A stretch of DNA of 64,000 nucleotides, from positions 159,836 to 223,835 of the forward strand of contig NZ_WJIE01000013.1 of assembly GCF_009649845.1 (NCBI RefSeq). Direction: 5' to 3'. The DNA comes from Polyangium spumosum (GTDB lineage: Bacteria > Myxococcota_A > Polyangia > Polyangiales > Polyangiaceae). Every line of letters starts with the position of its first letter. Positions within the stretch are counted from its first letter, which is position 1. Of the stretch, positions 39,356-46,753 are shown in pieces. The notes under the pieces were generated by a model. That model worked only from the letters and a program-made list of their open reading frames with translations. It ran no database searches and was not told where the DNA came from. The position numbers were made by a program, and so were the translations under genes.

Positions 39356-41404
39356 TCAACCCTCGCCTTGTCCCGACGTCCCGCCCGGCGCGCCAGGCGG
39401 CCTGTCCCGCGGCTCGGCTTCCACGGCGTCCTCGGGCGCCGCGGGCGACGCGCCCTTGCCGAAGCCCGGAAAACCCCCGCTGTTGATGTTGACCAAGAGC
39501 CCCACGATATCGATGCCCATGGGGTGGAAATCGATGAAGCCGGCCGGGCCCTTGATGGTGAGCCTGAGCCCCGCCTCCAGGACCAGCGTCATCCCCGCCT
39601 TGAGGTGGATCTCCTGCCCCGCGTCGAGCGCGTAATCGGTCCCCACCTTCTCCTGCTTGCCCATCTGCACCGTCAACGAAACCCCACCATCGACCTGGCT
39701 CTTCTGGTCCATTTTCACGTGCAGGTGGTCCGCCGATTCGATGAGCTGCTTGCGTACGCCCTTCACCACCAGGTCCGACGTGCCGTCCACCGTCTCGAGC
39801 TTGTTGTGCTGCGTGCGCAGGACCTCGTCGTTCTTGACCAGCTTGTGCAGATCCCGCTCCGCCTGCACGTAGACGCGCTCGCTCCCGGCCTTGTCGTCGA
39901 ACTTGATCTCGTTGTAGCCGCCCGTCGCCGGGGACGATTGGCTCTTCCACGTGCTCACGGTCATGTCGTCCGGCAGCTTGTAGGGCACCTGCTCGATCGC
40001 GTTGTAGACGCGCCCCGTGATGATCGGCCGGTCGGGATCACCGTCGAGGAACGTGACGAGCACCTCCTGTCCGATACGCGGAATGGTGATCATCCCGTAG
40101 GCCGTGCCGGCCCAGCCCTGGCTGACGCGCATCCAGCAGGAGCTGTTGTCGTCGCTTTTGCCCTCGCGATCCCAGGGGAATTGCACGCGCACCCGGCCGA
40201 ACTCGTCGGTGTGGATCTCCTGGCCCGGCGGGCCCACCACGGTCGCGCTCTGCACGCCGAAGACCCGCGGGCGCGGGGTCTTGATGCGCGGACGATATGG
40301 CACGGCAGGGTCGGCGAAGACCGCGGTGCCGCTCATCGTCCATTCGTCGCCCGGCGCGCCCTCCACCGAAAACCCCGTGACGAGCAATCGCTGGCTCGAG
40401 GCGAGGCTCGGGTGCAGGTGGTCCTCGATCGTGAAGAGCGCGCCCGGGAAGAGGTCGAGGGTGTTCGTCTGAAACATGACGCGGCGTTTGTCGGCGCGCA
40501 GCGATTGCAGGCGGCGCGTCGCGAGGTCGGTGCCGTGGTTCGCGTCGTGCCGCGCGACGCCCTTGTCGTCCGCCACCGGCGTGCCCCCGCCGCCCATGGT
40601 GCCCTCCACGAGGAACGAGCCCGGGATGTACGCGTATTGCTCGTATCGGCTTTCGGGCCCGGCGGCGGGCGGGGCCTCGCCGAGGAGCTGGAAGGCGGGC
40701 TTGCGGAAATCGTGGTCGCGCATCACGTGGGCGCCCGGGCGGACCTCGTGGCCGAGGCGGACGAGCGAGAGGAACTCGCGCTGCGCCGACTGGTTCGGGT
40801 TGTCGACGAAGGGAATGGGCGGGCGCGGCGAGGCGGCGTGTAGCTTGTCGCCGAGCATGAGCTGTGAGCCCTCGCCGCCCTTGTCCGAGAACCAGAACGT
40901 TATGCCGGCCTCCTCGAGCAGGCGGGAGAGGAAGGTGAAATCACTCTCGCCGTACTGCACCTTGAACTCGAGCTTCGGGTAGAGGCCGCGATCGACCTGC
41001 CAGGTGGGCGAGAGGCCCCACTCGTCGAGCAGGACGTCGGCGATGTCGGGGATGGAGAGGTGCTGGAAGATGCGGTGGTTCGTGCGCTGGGTGAGCAGCC
41101 AGAGGTCGGGGACGATCTGGAGGGAATAGGTCGAGAGCCCGGTCTCCTCGGTCTGCGCCTGGGATTGCTCGATGTACCCGCAGACGCCCTTCCAGGCCCG
41201 GGTCCCCTGGTCCTTCACGTAGGTCCACCCGGCCACGATGCGCAAGCTGGCGGGTTTTCCGACGATGGCCTCGAGGTCGATGTCCGGCCGCTGCGCGCGC
41301 GCCACGACGTTCACGTGGAAGAGCTCGGAGATGGCCTCCTGCACGGAGAAGTTGTGCACCGTGAGCTGCGCACCGCCGGACAACGTGAGTTCGAGGATCG
41401 GCAT
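39356..41404 (-). CDS. VgrG type VI secretion spike protein
   Basis: A 682-residue VgrG. Residues about 1-330 are gp27-like (LELTLSGGAQLTVHNFSVQEAISELFHV, YKLEFKVQYGESDFTFLSRLLEEAGITFWF); an OB-fold (about 365-450) with VFGVQSATVVGPPGQEIHTDEFGRVRVQFPWDREG and SSCWMRVSQGWAGTAYGMITIPRIGQEVLV; a beta-helix tail (about 455-640) ending PAGFIDFHPMGIDIVG. The last 35 residues (SPAAPEDAVEAEPRDRPPG) are a disordered extension with no effector domain. It is the spike of a contractile T6SS-like machine. It follows the candidate effector gene by 62 bp; a TAGGAT box 11 nt before the ATG suggests a second promoter. Confidence 0.96.
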   Translation of the reverse strand: MPILELTLSGGAQLTVHNFSVQEAISELFHVNVVARAQRPDIDLEAIVGKPASLRIVAGWTYVKDQGTRAWKGVCGYIEQSQAQTEETGLSTYSLQIVPDLWLLTQRTNHRIFQHLSIPDIADVLLDEWGLSPTWQVDRGLYPKLEFKVQYGESDFTFLSRLLEEAGITFWFSDKGGEGSQLMLGDKLHAASPRPPIPFVDNPNQSAQREFLSLVRLGHEVRPGAHVMRDHDFRKPAFQLLGEAPPAAGPESRYEQYAYIPGSFLVEGTMGGGGTPVADDKGVARHDANHGTDLATRRLQSLRADKRRVMFQTNTLDLFPGALFTIEDHLHPSLASSQRLLVTGFSVEGAPGDEWTMSGTAVFADPAVPYRPRIKTPRPRVFGVQSATVVGPPGQEIHTDEFGRVRVQFPWDREGKSDDNSSCWMRVSQGWAGTAYGMITIPRIGQEVLVTFLDGDPDRPIITGRVYNAIEQVPYKLPDDMTVSTWKSQSSPATGGYNEIKFDDKAGSERVYVQAERDLHKLVKNDEVLRTQHNKLETVDGTSDLVVKGVRKQLIESADHLHVKMDQKSQVDGGVSLTVQMGKQEKVGTDYALDAGQEIHLKAGMTLVLEAGLRLTIKGPAGFIDFHPMGIDIVGLLVNINSGGFPGFGKGASPAAPEDAVEAEPRDRPPGAPGGTSGQGEG

Positions 41405-41466
41405 GGCTGGCCGGCATCCTAACCGGTCCCGCCGCGGGCGAGATCATCAAAGTCGCCGGAGGGCGC

Positions 41467-42357
41467 TCAGGGGAAGGGGAGCGCCTTGGGCGGGTCGTTC
41501 GTGGTGAGCACGGCGCGGTGGGGGTAAATTTGCGACACGCGCAGGACGCGGTTGGCGACGACGTAGGGGCCGGCCGTCGTGGCGCGGCGAAAGAAGACAC
41601 GCGCGTTCTCCTGCAGGTAAAACGACCACGCGCCGGCGCCGTCGCGCGACCCGAAGACGCAGCCGATTCCCCCGCAATCGATGAGCTTGAAGCTCGGGTC
41701 GCGGCCCCCCTCGTGCTCGGTGACGTGGCGGATGTAACGCTGCACGACGGGCGAGGCGAACGGCACCCCGAGGCGCTCGCCGCCGATGTAGTCGAATTTG
41801 TTGACCTCCACGAAGCGCCCGCTCGCGAAGGTGTCGGGCCGGCTCATCGCGAAGAGCGTCCGCCAGTGCGTGCTGCCGCTGCCTTTCCACGTCGTGGTCG
41901 TGGAGCCCGCGTGGAAGACCTCCGGGCTCTCGGGCTCGCCGCGAATGAAGACGGAGCAGCCCGTGAGCTCGACGGTGAAGAAGTACGGCGGATTCGCGGC
42001 GTCGGGGCCGAGCGCGTCGGCGCTGGGGATGGGCATGCTGACCTGGCCGCCGCCGGCGTTCCAGGGCAGGTACCAGGTGAGAAACTCGTCCGCGCCTGCG
42101 GGCGTGCCCGGCGCGTGGGGCTGCTGGGTGAGGACGTAGGCGAGGTGCCTGTCGGACGTGGCGAGGTGATTCTTGTCGAGGCGAGCCCTCCGCACGCGAT
42201 GCGCGGGCTTGATCTCGTGGCGGGACTCGCCCGGGTAATGCGTGGCCACGGTGTCCTGGCTCAACGTGGGGCCGCCGTCGGGCACGACGGAGTGCGTCTG
42301 GGCGAACGCGAGGGGGCCCAGGTCGAGGAACTTCTTGGTGCCGCTGGCGCTGGGCAT
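41467..42357 (-). CDS. Candidate T6SS effector with CNF1-like Cys/His arrangement
   Basis: A 296-residue protein at the head of the VgrG operon. The start at 42357 is chosen as the first Met that excludes low-complexity sequence; no strong ribosome binding site is visible. Residues 126-152 read FFTVELTGCSVFIRGEPES and then PEVFHAG: C134 and H149 are 15 residues apart, the spacing I recall for the catalytic C866/H881 of CNF1 deamidase, and the flanking TGC and FHAG patterns match that toxin's SGCT and FHTG. Other blocks (LTWYLPWNAGGGQVSMP, FDYIGGERLG, FKLIDCGGIGCVFGS, ARVFFRR) are unassigned. I infer a transglutaminase/deamidase-like cargo; CheD- or YfiH-like folds are alternatives. The family is not recognised by name. 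Confidence 0.5.
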   Translation of the reverse strand: MPSASGTKKFLDLGPLAFAQTHSVVPDGGPTLSQDTVATHYPGESRHEIKPAHRVRRARLDKNHLATSDRHLAYVLTQQPHAPGTPAGADEFLTWYLPWNAGGGQVSMPIPSADALGPDAANPPYFFTVELTGCSVFIRGEPESPEVFHAGSTTTTWKGSGSTHWRTLFAMSRPDTFASGRFVEVNKFDYIGGERLGVPFASPVVQRYIRHVTEHEGGRDPSFKLIDCGGIGCVFGSRDGAGAWSFYLQENARVFFRRATTAGPYVVANRVLRVSQIYPHRAVLTTNDPPKALPFP

Positions 42358-42475
42358 GCGGAACAGAAATGCGCGATCCGGGCGCGCAGGGCAAGCGGCT
42401 CGTTCCGCCCGGGCGACGCGGCCGCGGGGCGCCGCGCGCCTTGACGCGCGTCCCGAGCCCTGCTCTACCGGGCCC

Positions 42476-44038
42476 ATGAGCGTGACGATGCACCAGGGTG
42501 CGGGGGCCCCGCGGAGGGCCCTGCTCGGCGCGACGGCGGTCCTTCTCGGGATCCTCGGAGCGACGAGCGGCTGCGTGGTCCTGAACGGCACCCGCGGCGG
42601 CGGGGCGGCCGGCGCCGCCACGTTCGAGGGCGACGAATGCGCCCGCGTTTATTACGATCTCGACGAGCACGATCCGTCCAGCGATTACAACCGCAACGAC
42701 CGGAAGTTCCCGCTCCAGGAGGACCCGTCGCCCGAGGCGCAGATCCTCCTCGCGACGTGCACGCGGCAGTCGAAGCGAGGGACGCACGGGCACGAGATCC
42801 GGCAATGGAGCAAGATCAAGCCGCTCGACCCCGAGAAGGTGTATCTCGCGCTCGACGATCGCGACCTCGACATCGTCTCGGCGGCGATCAGCGCGGTGAT
42901 CATCGGCAACGACGCGGTCGTGGCGCGTTACGAGCACGAGAAGAGGTACAAGGACGCGCGCTGGCAGGGCCTCGTGCTCCTGTATGCGTCGCTCATCGAG
43001 CGCGACGACCTCACGGCCGCGCTCTCGCGTGTCGCCGTCCCCGCAGAGGCCCGGGCGACGTTCCTCGCGCAATACGACGGCGCGGCGCAGCGTGCCCGCG
43101 CGGCGGGGCTCTCGCCCGAGGAGATGACGGTGTACGTGAAGATCCCCCTCGAGGTGTACGCGTCCCGGAGCGAGCATCACGAGGCGTACGCGGATCTTTA
43201 CGACGAGCTCGACGCGCTCGGCGCGAAGTCCGAGAAGGCCCGCGGCAGCGCGGAGGCGGCCGCGGCGCTCGCCCCGGCGTTCGTCGATCTGCGGAGCAGG
43301 TTCGTCGCGAAATGCGGAGCGCTCGAATGCCGGACCCGGCCGCTCTGGGCGCACACGACGCGCGAGCTCGCGCTGCTCGCGGTGGCGGAGGGCAAGAAGC
43401 TCGACGCGATCGTGGAGTCGCAGATGCACGTGAAGGAGGGCAGCTACCTCGGCGGCTTCGTGCAGGCGGTCACGGCGGCGCAATATGCCGAGATGAAGCG
43501 GATGCGCGACGCGCGCGAGAAGTACGAGAAGGCAAAATCGAACGGCATCGACGAGCAGACGGCGCGGACGCTGGCCGGCGGCACGACGGGGTATCGCTGG
43601 CCGAGCGGTGCGCTCTTCCGGGTCGAGCTGCGCCTGCCGGATTATGCGAAGGCGCTCGACGAGAAGCGCGGCGGATACTCACGCGGCGGCGCGTATCCCG
43701 TGGCGAACGTGCAATCCGTCGGCGGCGGCGTGAAGCTCACGTTCGAGAAGGACCGCCGCGAGTCGCGGGAGGCCTACAATTGCCGGACGACGAACCGGAT
43801 CTCGCGTATTCACCGGGACGGCCGGCTCGAATACGAGGAGGTCTGCAATTACCGTCCGGTGACGGTCGAGTCGGAGCGGCACAAGCCGGTCACGATCCCG
43901 GCGGCGGAGGGCAAGCGCGTCCAGCGCGGGGATGTCGTGACGTTCGTCGCGCTCGGCGAGGAGGCGCGGATCATCGAGGTGAAGCGGGGCGACGCCGTGG
44001 TGCAGCTCCGCGGGGACGCCCTCTCGGCGTCGAAATGA
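42476..44038 (+). CDS. Large lipoprotein, function unknown
   Basis: A 520-residue protein starting at ATG 42476, with TCTACC 6 nt upstream and TTGACG 17 nt before it (a possible leaderless promoter). The signal peptide (hydrophobic 12-28) ends in a lipobox-like ATSGC (Cys33). Residues about 40-300 are Arg/Glu-rich with DLDIVSAAISAVIIGNDAVVARYEHEKRYKDARW, probably helical; about 300-400 include a KLDAIVESQMHVKEGSYLGGFVQAVTA segment; the end is beta-rich. No known domain. It diverges from the candidate effector gene with a 118-bp shared intergenic region, but there is no evidence that it is an immunity protein. Confidence 0.7.
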   Translation: MSVTMHQGAGAPRRALLGATAVLLGILGATSGCVVLNGTRGGGAAGAATFEGDECARVYYDLDEHDPSSDYNRNDRKFPLQEDPSPEAQILLATCTRQSKRGTHGHEIRQWSKIKPLDPEKVYLALDDRDLDIVSAAISAVIIGNDAVVARYEHEKRYKDARWQGLVLLYASLIERDDLTAALSRVAVPAEARATFLAQYDGAAQRARAAGLSPEEMTVYVKIPLEVYASRSEHHEAYADLYDELDALGAKSEKARGSAEAAAALAPAFVDLRSRFVAKCGALECRTRPLWAHTTRELALLAVAEGKKLDAIVESQMHVKEGSYLGGFVQAVTAAQYAEMKRMRDAREKYEKAKSNGIDEQTARTLAGGTTGYRWPSGALFRVELRLPDYAKALDEKRGGYSRGGAYPVANVQSVGGGVKLTFEKDRRESREAYNCRTTNRISRIHRDGRLEYEEVCNYRPVTVESERHKPVTIPAAEGKRVQRGDVVTFVALGEEARIIEVKRGDAVVQLRGDALSASK

Positions 44039-44063
44039 CCGGCGGGGCGTGGAGGCGGGGACG

Positions 44064-45233
44064 ATGACTCTTTCGTGGTTCCGCGCCTCGCCGCTGGTCT
44101 TTGGGGTCGCGCTCGTCTCGGGTTGTGGCTCCGCCGAGGATCCGCGCCCGCCTGCGCCGCCCGCTTCCATTTGCGCCGCCCTCCCTTGCGAGGGCGGCGG
44201 CGGGGCGTGCGAGCCTCTCGTGATCGAGCCGAACGTGGTGATGGGGGCGCTCTCCTCCGACGCCGAATCGATCGTCGTGCGTGAATGGGCCGCCGTCGGC
44301 TCCATCCGCCGCCTGCCGAAGCCGGGCTGCTCGGTCCCTCTCCTCGACGTCGGGGGCCTGCGCGTGGAGTGGGCCGTCGTCGCGAGTGATTACCTCGCCT
44401 GGACCCAGCAGGGGAACGAGGGCACGTGCCACGTATCGAATTTGACGTGGTGTGATCCGAGGAATTGTGATCCCGAGGTCATCGGCGTGCTCGGGGCGCA
44501 GCCCGAGTTCGAGAGGCTCGCCGGGCTCGCGCTCGGGGACGAATTTCTTTATTACATGCTCGCCGACGGGCTCGTGGGCCGGGTGGCGCGTGGGTCGGAC
44601 GAATACGAGGCGCTCTGGGTCGATCCGGCCTACACGCCGGGGGACGTCGCGCCCATCCTCCACGACCTGCGCCTGCACGACGGTCGTCTTTATTTCACGC
44701 GCTCGGCGATGGGCGACGACGTCCCCGACTCGTGTGTCGACGGCGAAAAGAGCAGTACGGGCGCGGTGATGACGATCGAGCCCGTCGCCTCGGCCGAGGC
44801 GGTCACGCTGGCCGCGGACGTGAATGGCGCGACGAGCCTCGATGTCGGCGGCGAATACGTCTTTTTTTTCGCGGACGACGGCACGTTGCTCCACCGCGTC
44901 CCGCGAGCGGGCGGCGCCGTGGAGGCGCTCCTGCCCGGCGGCGAGCTCGTCCTCGCGGATCCGGCGACGGACGGGAGGCTCGCGACACGCCCGCCGATCG
45001 AGGTGCAGGGGGACTGGGTGTACTTCGGGGCGAAGACGGCCGACGGGGGGAGGGCAATCGCGCGGATCCGGGCGAGCGGCGCGGCGTGGAACGCGGAGGC
45101 GGCCGAGGTCGTGGCGCGTCCGGCCGGGCGCTTCCATTTCGTGGCGGATGAGGAGGGGGTTTACTGGATCGAATGTCCAACGAACGAGGATTGCGGGGCG
45201 GGGCGGCTCCTGGGGCGCGCGCTGCCGCCGTGA
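44064..45233 (+). CDS. Lipoprotein with beta-propeller-like repeats
   Basis: A 389-residue lipoprotein: signal ending LVSGCGS (Cys at about 21), a Pro/Ala-rich linker, paired Cys residues (CAALPCEGGGGAC), and then repeats of the form SDYLAWTQQGNEGTCHVS, LALGDEFLYYMLADGLVGRVARG, LRLHDGRLYFTRSA, LDVGGEYVFFFADDGTLLHRVPRAGG, IEVQGDWVYFGAKTADGG and FHFVADEEGVYWIECPTNEDCG. These are the strand patterns of propeller blades found in myxobacterial surface proteins. Ribosome binding site GGAGGCGGGG precedes the ATG (8 bp). It follows the previous lipoprotein gene by 25 bp and may be co-transcribed. Confidence 0.75.
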   Translation: MTLSWFRASPLVFGVALVSGCGSAEDPRPPAPPASICAALPCEGGGGACEPLVIEPNVVMGALSSDAESIVVREWAAVGSIRRLPKPGCSVPLLDVGGLRVEWAVVASDYLAWTQQGNEGTCHVSNLTWCDPRNCDPEVIGVLGAQPEFERLAGLALGDEFLYYMLADGLVGRVARGSDEYEALWVDPAYTPGDVAPILHDLRLHDGRLYFTRSAMGDDVPDSCVDGEKSSTGAVMTIEPVASAEAVTLAADVNGATSLDVGGEYVFFFADDGTLLHRVPRAGGAVEALLPGGELVLADPATDGRLATRPPIEVQGDWVYFGAKTADGGRAIARIRASGAAWNAEAAEVVARPAGRFHFVADEEGVYWIECPTNEDCGAGRLLGRALPP

Positions 45234-45359
45234 GCTTCGAGAGCGTAAAACACGAGCCAGCTCGCGTCCTTCACGGGGCTGGGTACGGGCGTTGCAGCGA
45301 TCTCCGGGGCGCGCACCTTCGTGGTGCGACGCGATGCACGGTTACACAGGAGGTTCGCC

Positions 45360-45539
45360 ATGTCCCATCCCGCCGGAGAGCGACTTCGTTGCGACGATTG
45401 TGGTGCGGAGATCGTGTACACGAAAGCCTGCAACTGCCCGGAGCGCGAGCCGAAGGCCCACGCGGACATCTGCTGCGGCAAGGAAATGCGGAGCCTCGGC
45501 GTCGACGCGGCGCCCCAGCAGACGCGTAAAGCGTCCTGA
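45360..45539 (+). CDS. Zinc-ribbon miniprotein
   Basis: A 59-residue protein too short for most gene finders, with a strong AGGAGG ribosome binding site 7 nt before the ATG. It has MSHPAGERLRCDDCGAEIVYTKACNCPEREPKAHADICCGKEM: CxxC, CxC and CC pairs suitable for a zinc or iron ligand set. Nothing suggests a signal peptide. It resembles short cytoplasmic metal-binding ribbons common in bacteria (desulforedoxin-like or DUF-type), but the family is not certain. Genes lie on both sides at 125 bp and 338 bp, so it is probably transcribed alone. Confidence 0.75.
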   Translation: MSHPAGERLRCDDCGAEIVYTKACNCPEREPKAHADICCGKEMRSLGVDAAPQQTRKAS

Positions 45540-45629
45540 CGCGCTCGGTCCTGCGCGTGGTGGCGGTGGTTGAGGGCTTGCCATCCTCCGGTACGCGGAC
45601 GCGGCCTGAGCAGCGCGCCATCCATCTCC

Positions 45630-45790
45630 GAGCGAAGCCGGACCCCGCCCGCCTTCGCCGCCGGTCGACCCCGAGCGAAGCCGGTCCCCGCCCGCCTTCG
45701 CTGCCGGTCGACCCCGAGCGAAGCCGGTCCCCGCTCCCCTTCGCTGCCGGTCGACCCCGAGCGAAGCCGGTCCCCGCTCCCCTTCGCCGG
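45630..45790. repeat. 43-bp tandem repeat, about 3.7 copies
   Basis: The unit begins GAGCGAAGCCGGTCCCCGC and ends GCCGGTCGACCCC; copies start at 45630, 45673, 45716 and 45759 (the last is truncated at 45790), with small changes such as CCCGCC versus CTCCCC. It occupies the middle of a 338-bp gap between genes; the flanks (45540-45629 and 45791-45862) hold nothing recognisable. The plus-strand frame is open through the array, which could be mistaken for a longer N-terminus of the next gene. Confidence 0.85.
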
Positions 45791-45862
45791 AATGCTGCTC
45801 CGATTGCGTCGCGACCGCTCCGCTTTCCGTCCACCACACCGACCGAATTTTCCGGCATGCCC

Positions 45863-45869
45863 CGAAGGA
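45863..45869 (+). promoter_or_regulatory. Shine-Dalgarno deciding the start of the 45878 gene
   Basis: GAAGGAG lies 8 nt before the ATG at 45878 and supports that codon over the upstream in-frame ATG at 45857 and over starts in the tandem repeat. Confidence 0.75.
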
Positions 45870-45877
45870 GGCTCTGC

Positions 45878-46693
45878 ATGGATACCTCGCTCGCTGCGTT
45901 CTTCAATGTCTACACGTTGACTCGCGGTCGCCGCCACTTCGCCGTCGCGCAGGTGCGCAAGGCTGCCCTCGTCACAGGTGATCTCGACATCGCCTCGTTC
46001 GCGACCTCGTGCGTCGAGCACGAAAAGGAGCTGCGCACCCTCGAGGCGAAGTGGGCCGCGCAGGAGGAGAAGCCCCCGGCGTTCGCCCCCGAGGCGAAGC
46101 CGATCGATCTCGCCATCGACGGCGTGCTCGGCGCCATTCGTGATACCGCGGAGCGGCAGGTCGATGCGTCCGCGCCGGGGGATCCCATCGCCAAGAGCGG
46201 CGCTGCGTTGCTCGAGGAGATCTTTCCCCGCGGGCTCTTCGCCGTGACCTCGCTCCCCTTCGTGGAGGAGCTCTGCGAGGTGGAGCGGATCCTCGGCGTG
46301 CTCGAAGATCCGGCGCGCGTCGCCACGGTGCAGGATCTCGGGCTCTCGCGTTACGTCGCGCGGCTCTCGGATCTGGTGAAGCAATATCGCGCCGCGCTCG
46401 AGCTGCCGCTGCCGAAGCGGGTCACGTTCGCCGAGGTGAAGGCCGCGCGGAACGAGGGGCAGCGCCGGATGCTTCAGCTCATGGCCATGATCGTCGGCCG
46501 GTATCCGTCGGAGTCGGCGGAGGACCAGGCCTGTCGTCTGGCGCTGCTCGGGCCCATCGTGCAGCAGAACGAGGCGATCGGTCAGGCCCTGCGCGCACGC
46601 CGAGCCGCTGAAGACGTGAATCCCGAGACAGGCGAGCCCGAGCAAGCGCCCGTCGCGAGCGCCGCCCCGGTGGTCACGATGAACCCCGCCTGA
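45878..46693 (+). CDS. Hypothetical helical protein
   Basis: A 271-residue soluble protein, MDTSLAAFFNVYTLTRGRRHFAVAQVRKAALVTGDLDIASFATSCVEHEKEL, predicted to be mostly helical with a central acidic helix (LRTLEAKWAAQEEKPPAFAPEAKP) and a last helix (QAALGPIVQQNEAIGQALRARRAAE). No signal peptide, membrane span or known motif. The 5' flank contains a 43-bp tandem repeat. It converges on the DUF362 gene, with a dispersed hairpin element in the 60-bp gap. Function unknown. Confidence 0.65.
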   Translation: MDTSLAAFFNVYTLTRGRRHFAVAQVRKAALVTGDLDIASFATSCVEHEKELRTLEAKWAAQEEKPPAFAPEAKPIDLAIDGVLGAIRDTAERQVDASAPGDPIAKSGAALLEEIFPRGLFAVTSLPFVEELCEVERILGVLEDPARVATVQDLGLSRYVARLSDLVKQYRAALELPLPKRVTFAEVKAARNEGQRRMLQLMAMIVGRYPSESAEDQACRLALLGPIVQQNEAIGQALRARRAAEDVNPETGEPEQAPVASAAPVVTMNPA

Positions 46694-46704
46694 CGCGCTC
46701 TCTC

Positions 46705-46750
46705 CTCACCCACCCCAACCCTCCCTCTCCACGTCGTGGGGAGGGAGGGA
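46705..46750. repeat. Dispersed GC hairpin element, copy C
   Basis: CTCACCCACCCCAACCC precedes a stem CCCTCCCTCTCCACG/CGTGGGGAGGGAGGG (one G.T pair). In reverse orientation it is the same layout as copies A and B, including TTGGGGTGGGTGAGG. It lies between two convergent stop codons. Confidence 0.75.
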
Positions 46751-46753
46751 GGC

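Noticed and set aside
42476..44038. The large lipoprotein as the immunity protein of the candidate effector
   Set aside because: It is transcribed in the opposite direction and has no features of an immunity protein; I keep it only as an open question.
32201..45790. The 21-bp and 43-bp arrays as CRISPR loci
   Set aside because: Units are head-to-tail with no unique spacers, and no cas genes lie nearby.
45557..45877. Long N-terminal extension of the 45878 gene through the 43-bp repeats
   Set aside because: The repeat is low-complexity, lacks a start with a ribosome binding site, and GAAGGAG precedes the ATG at 45878.
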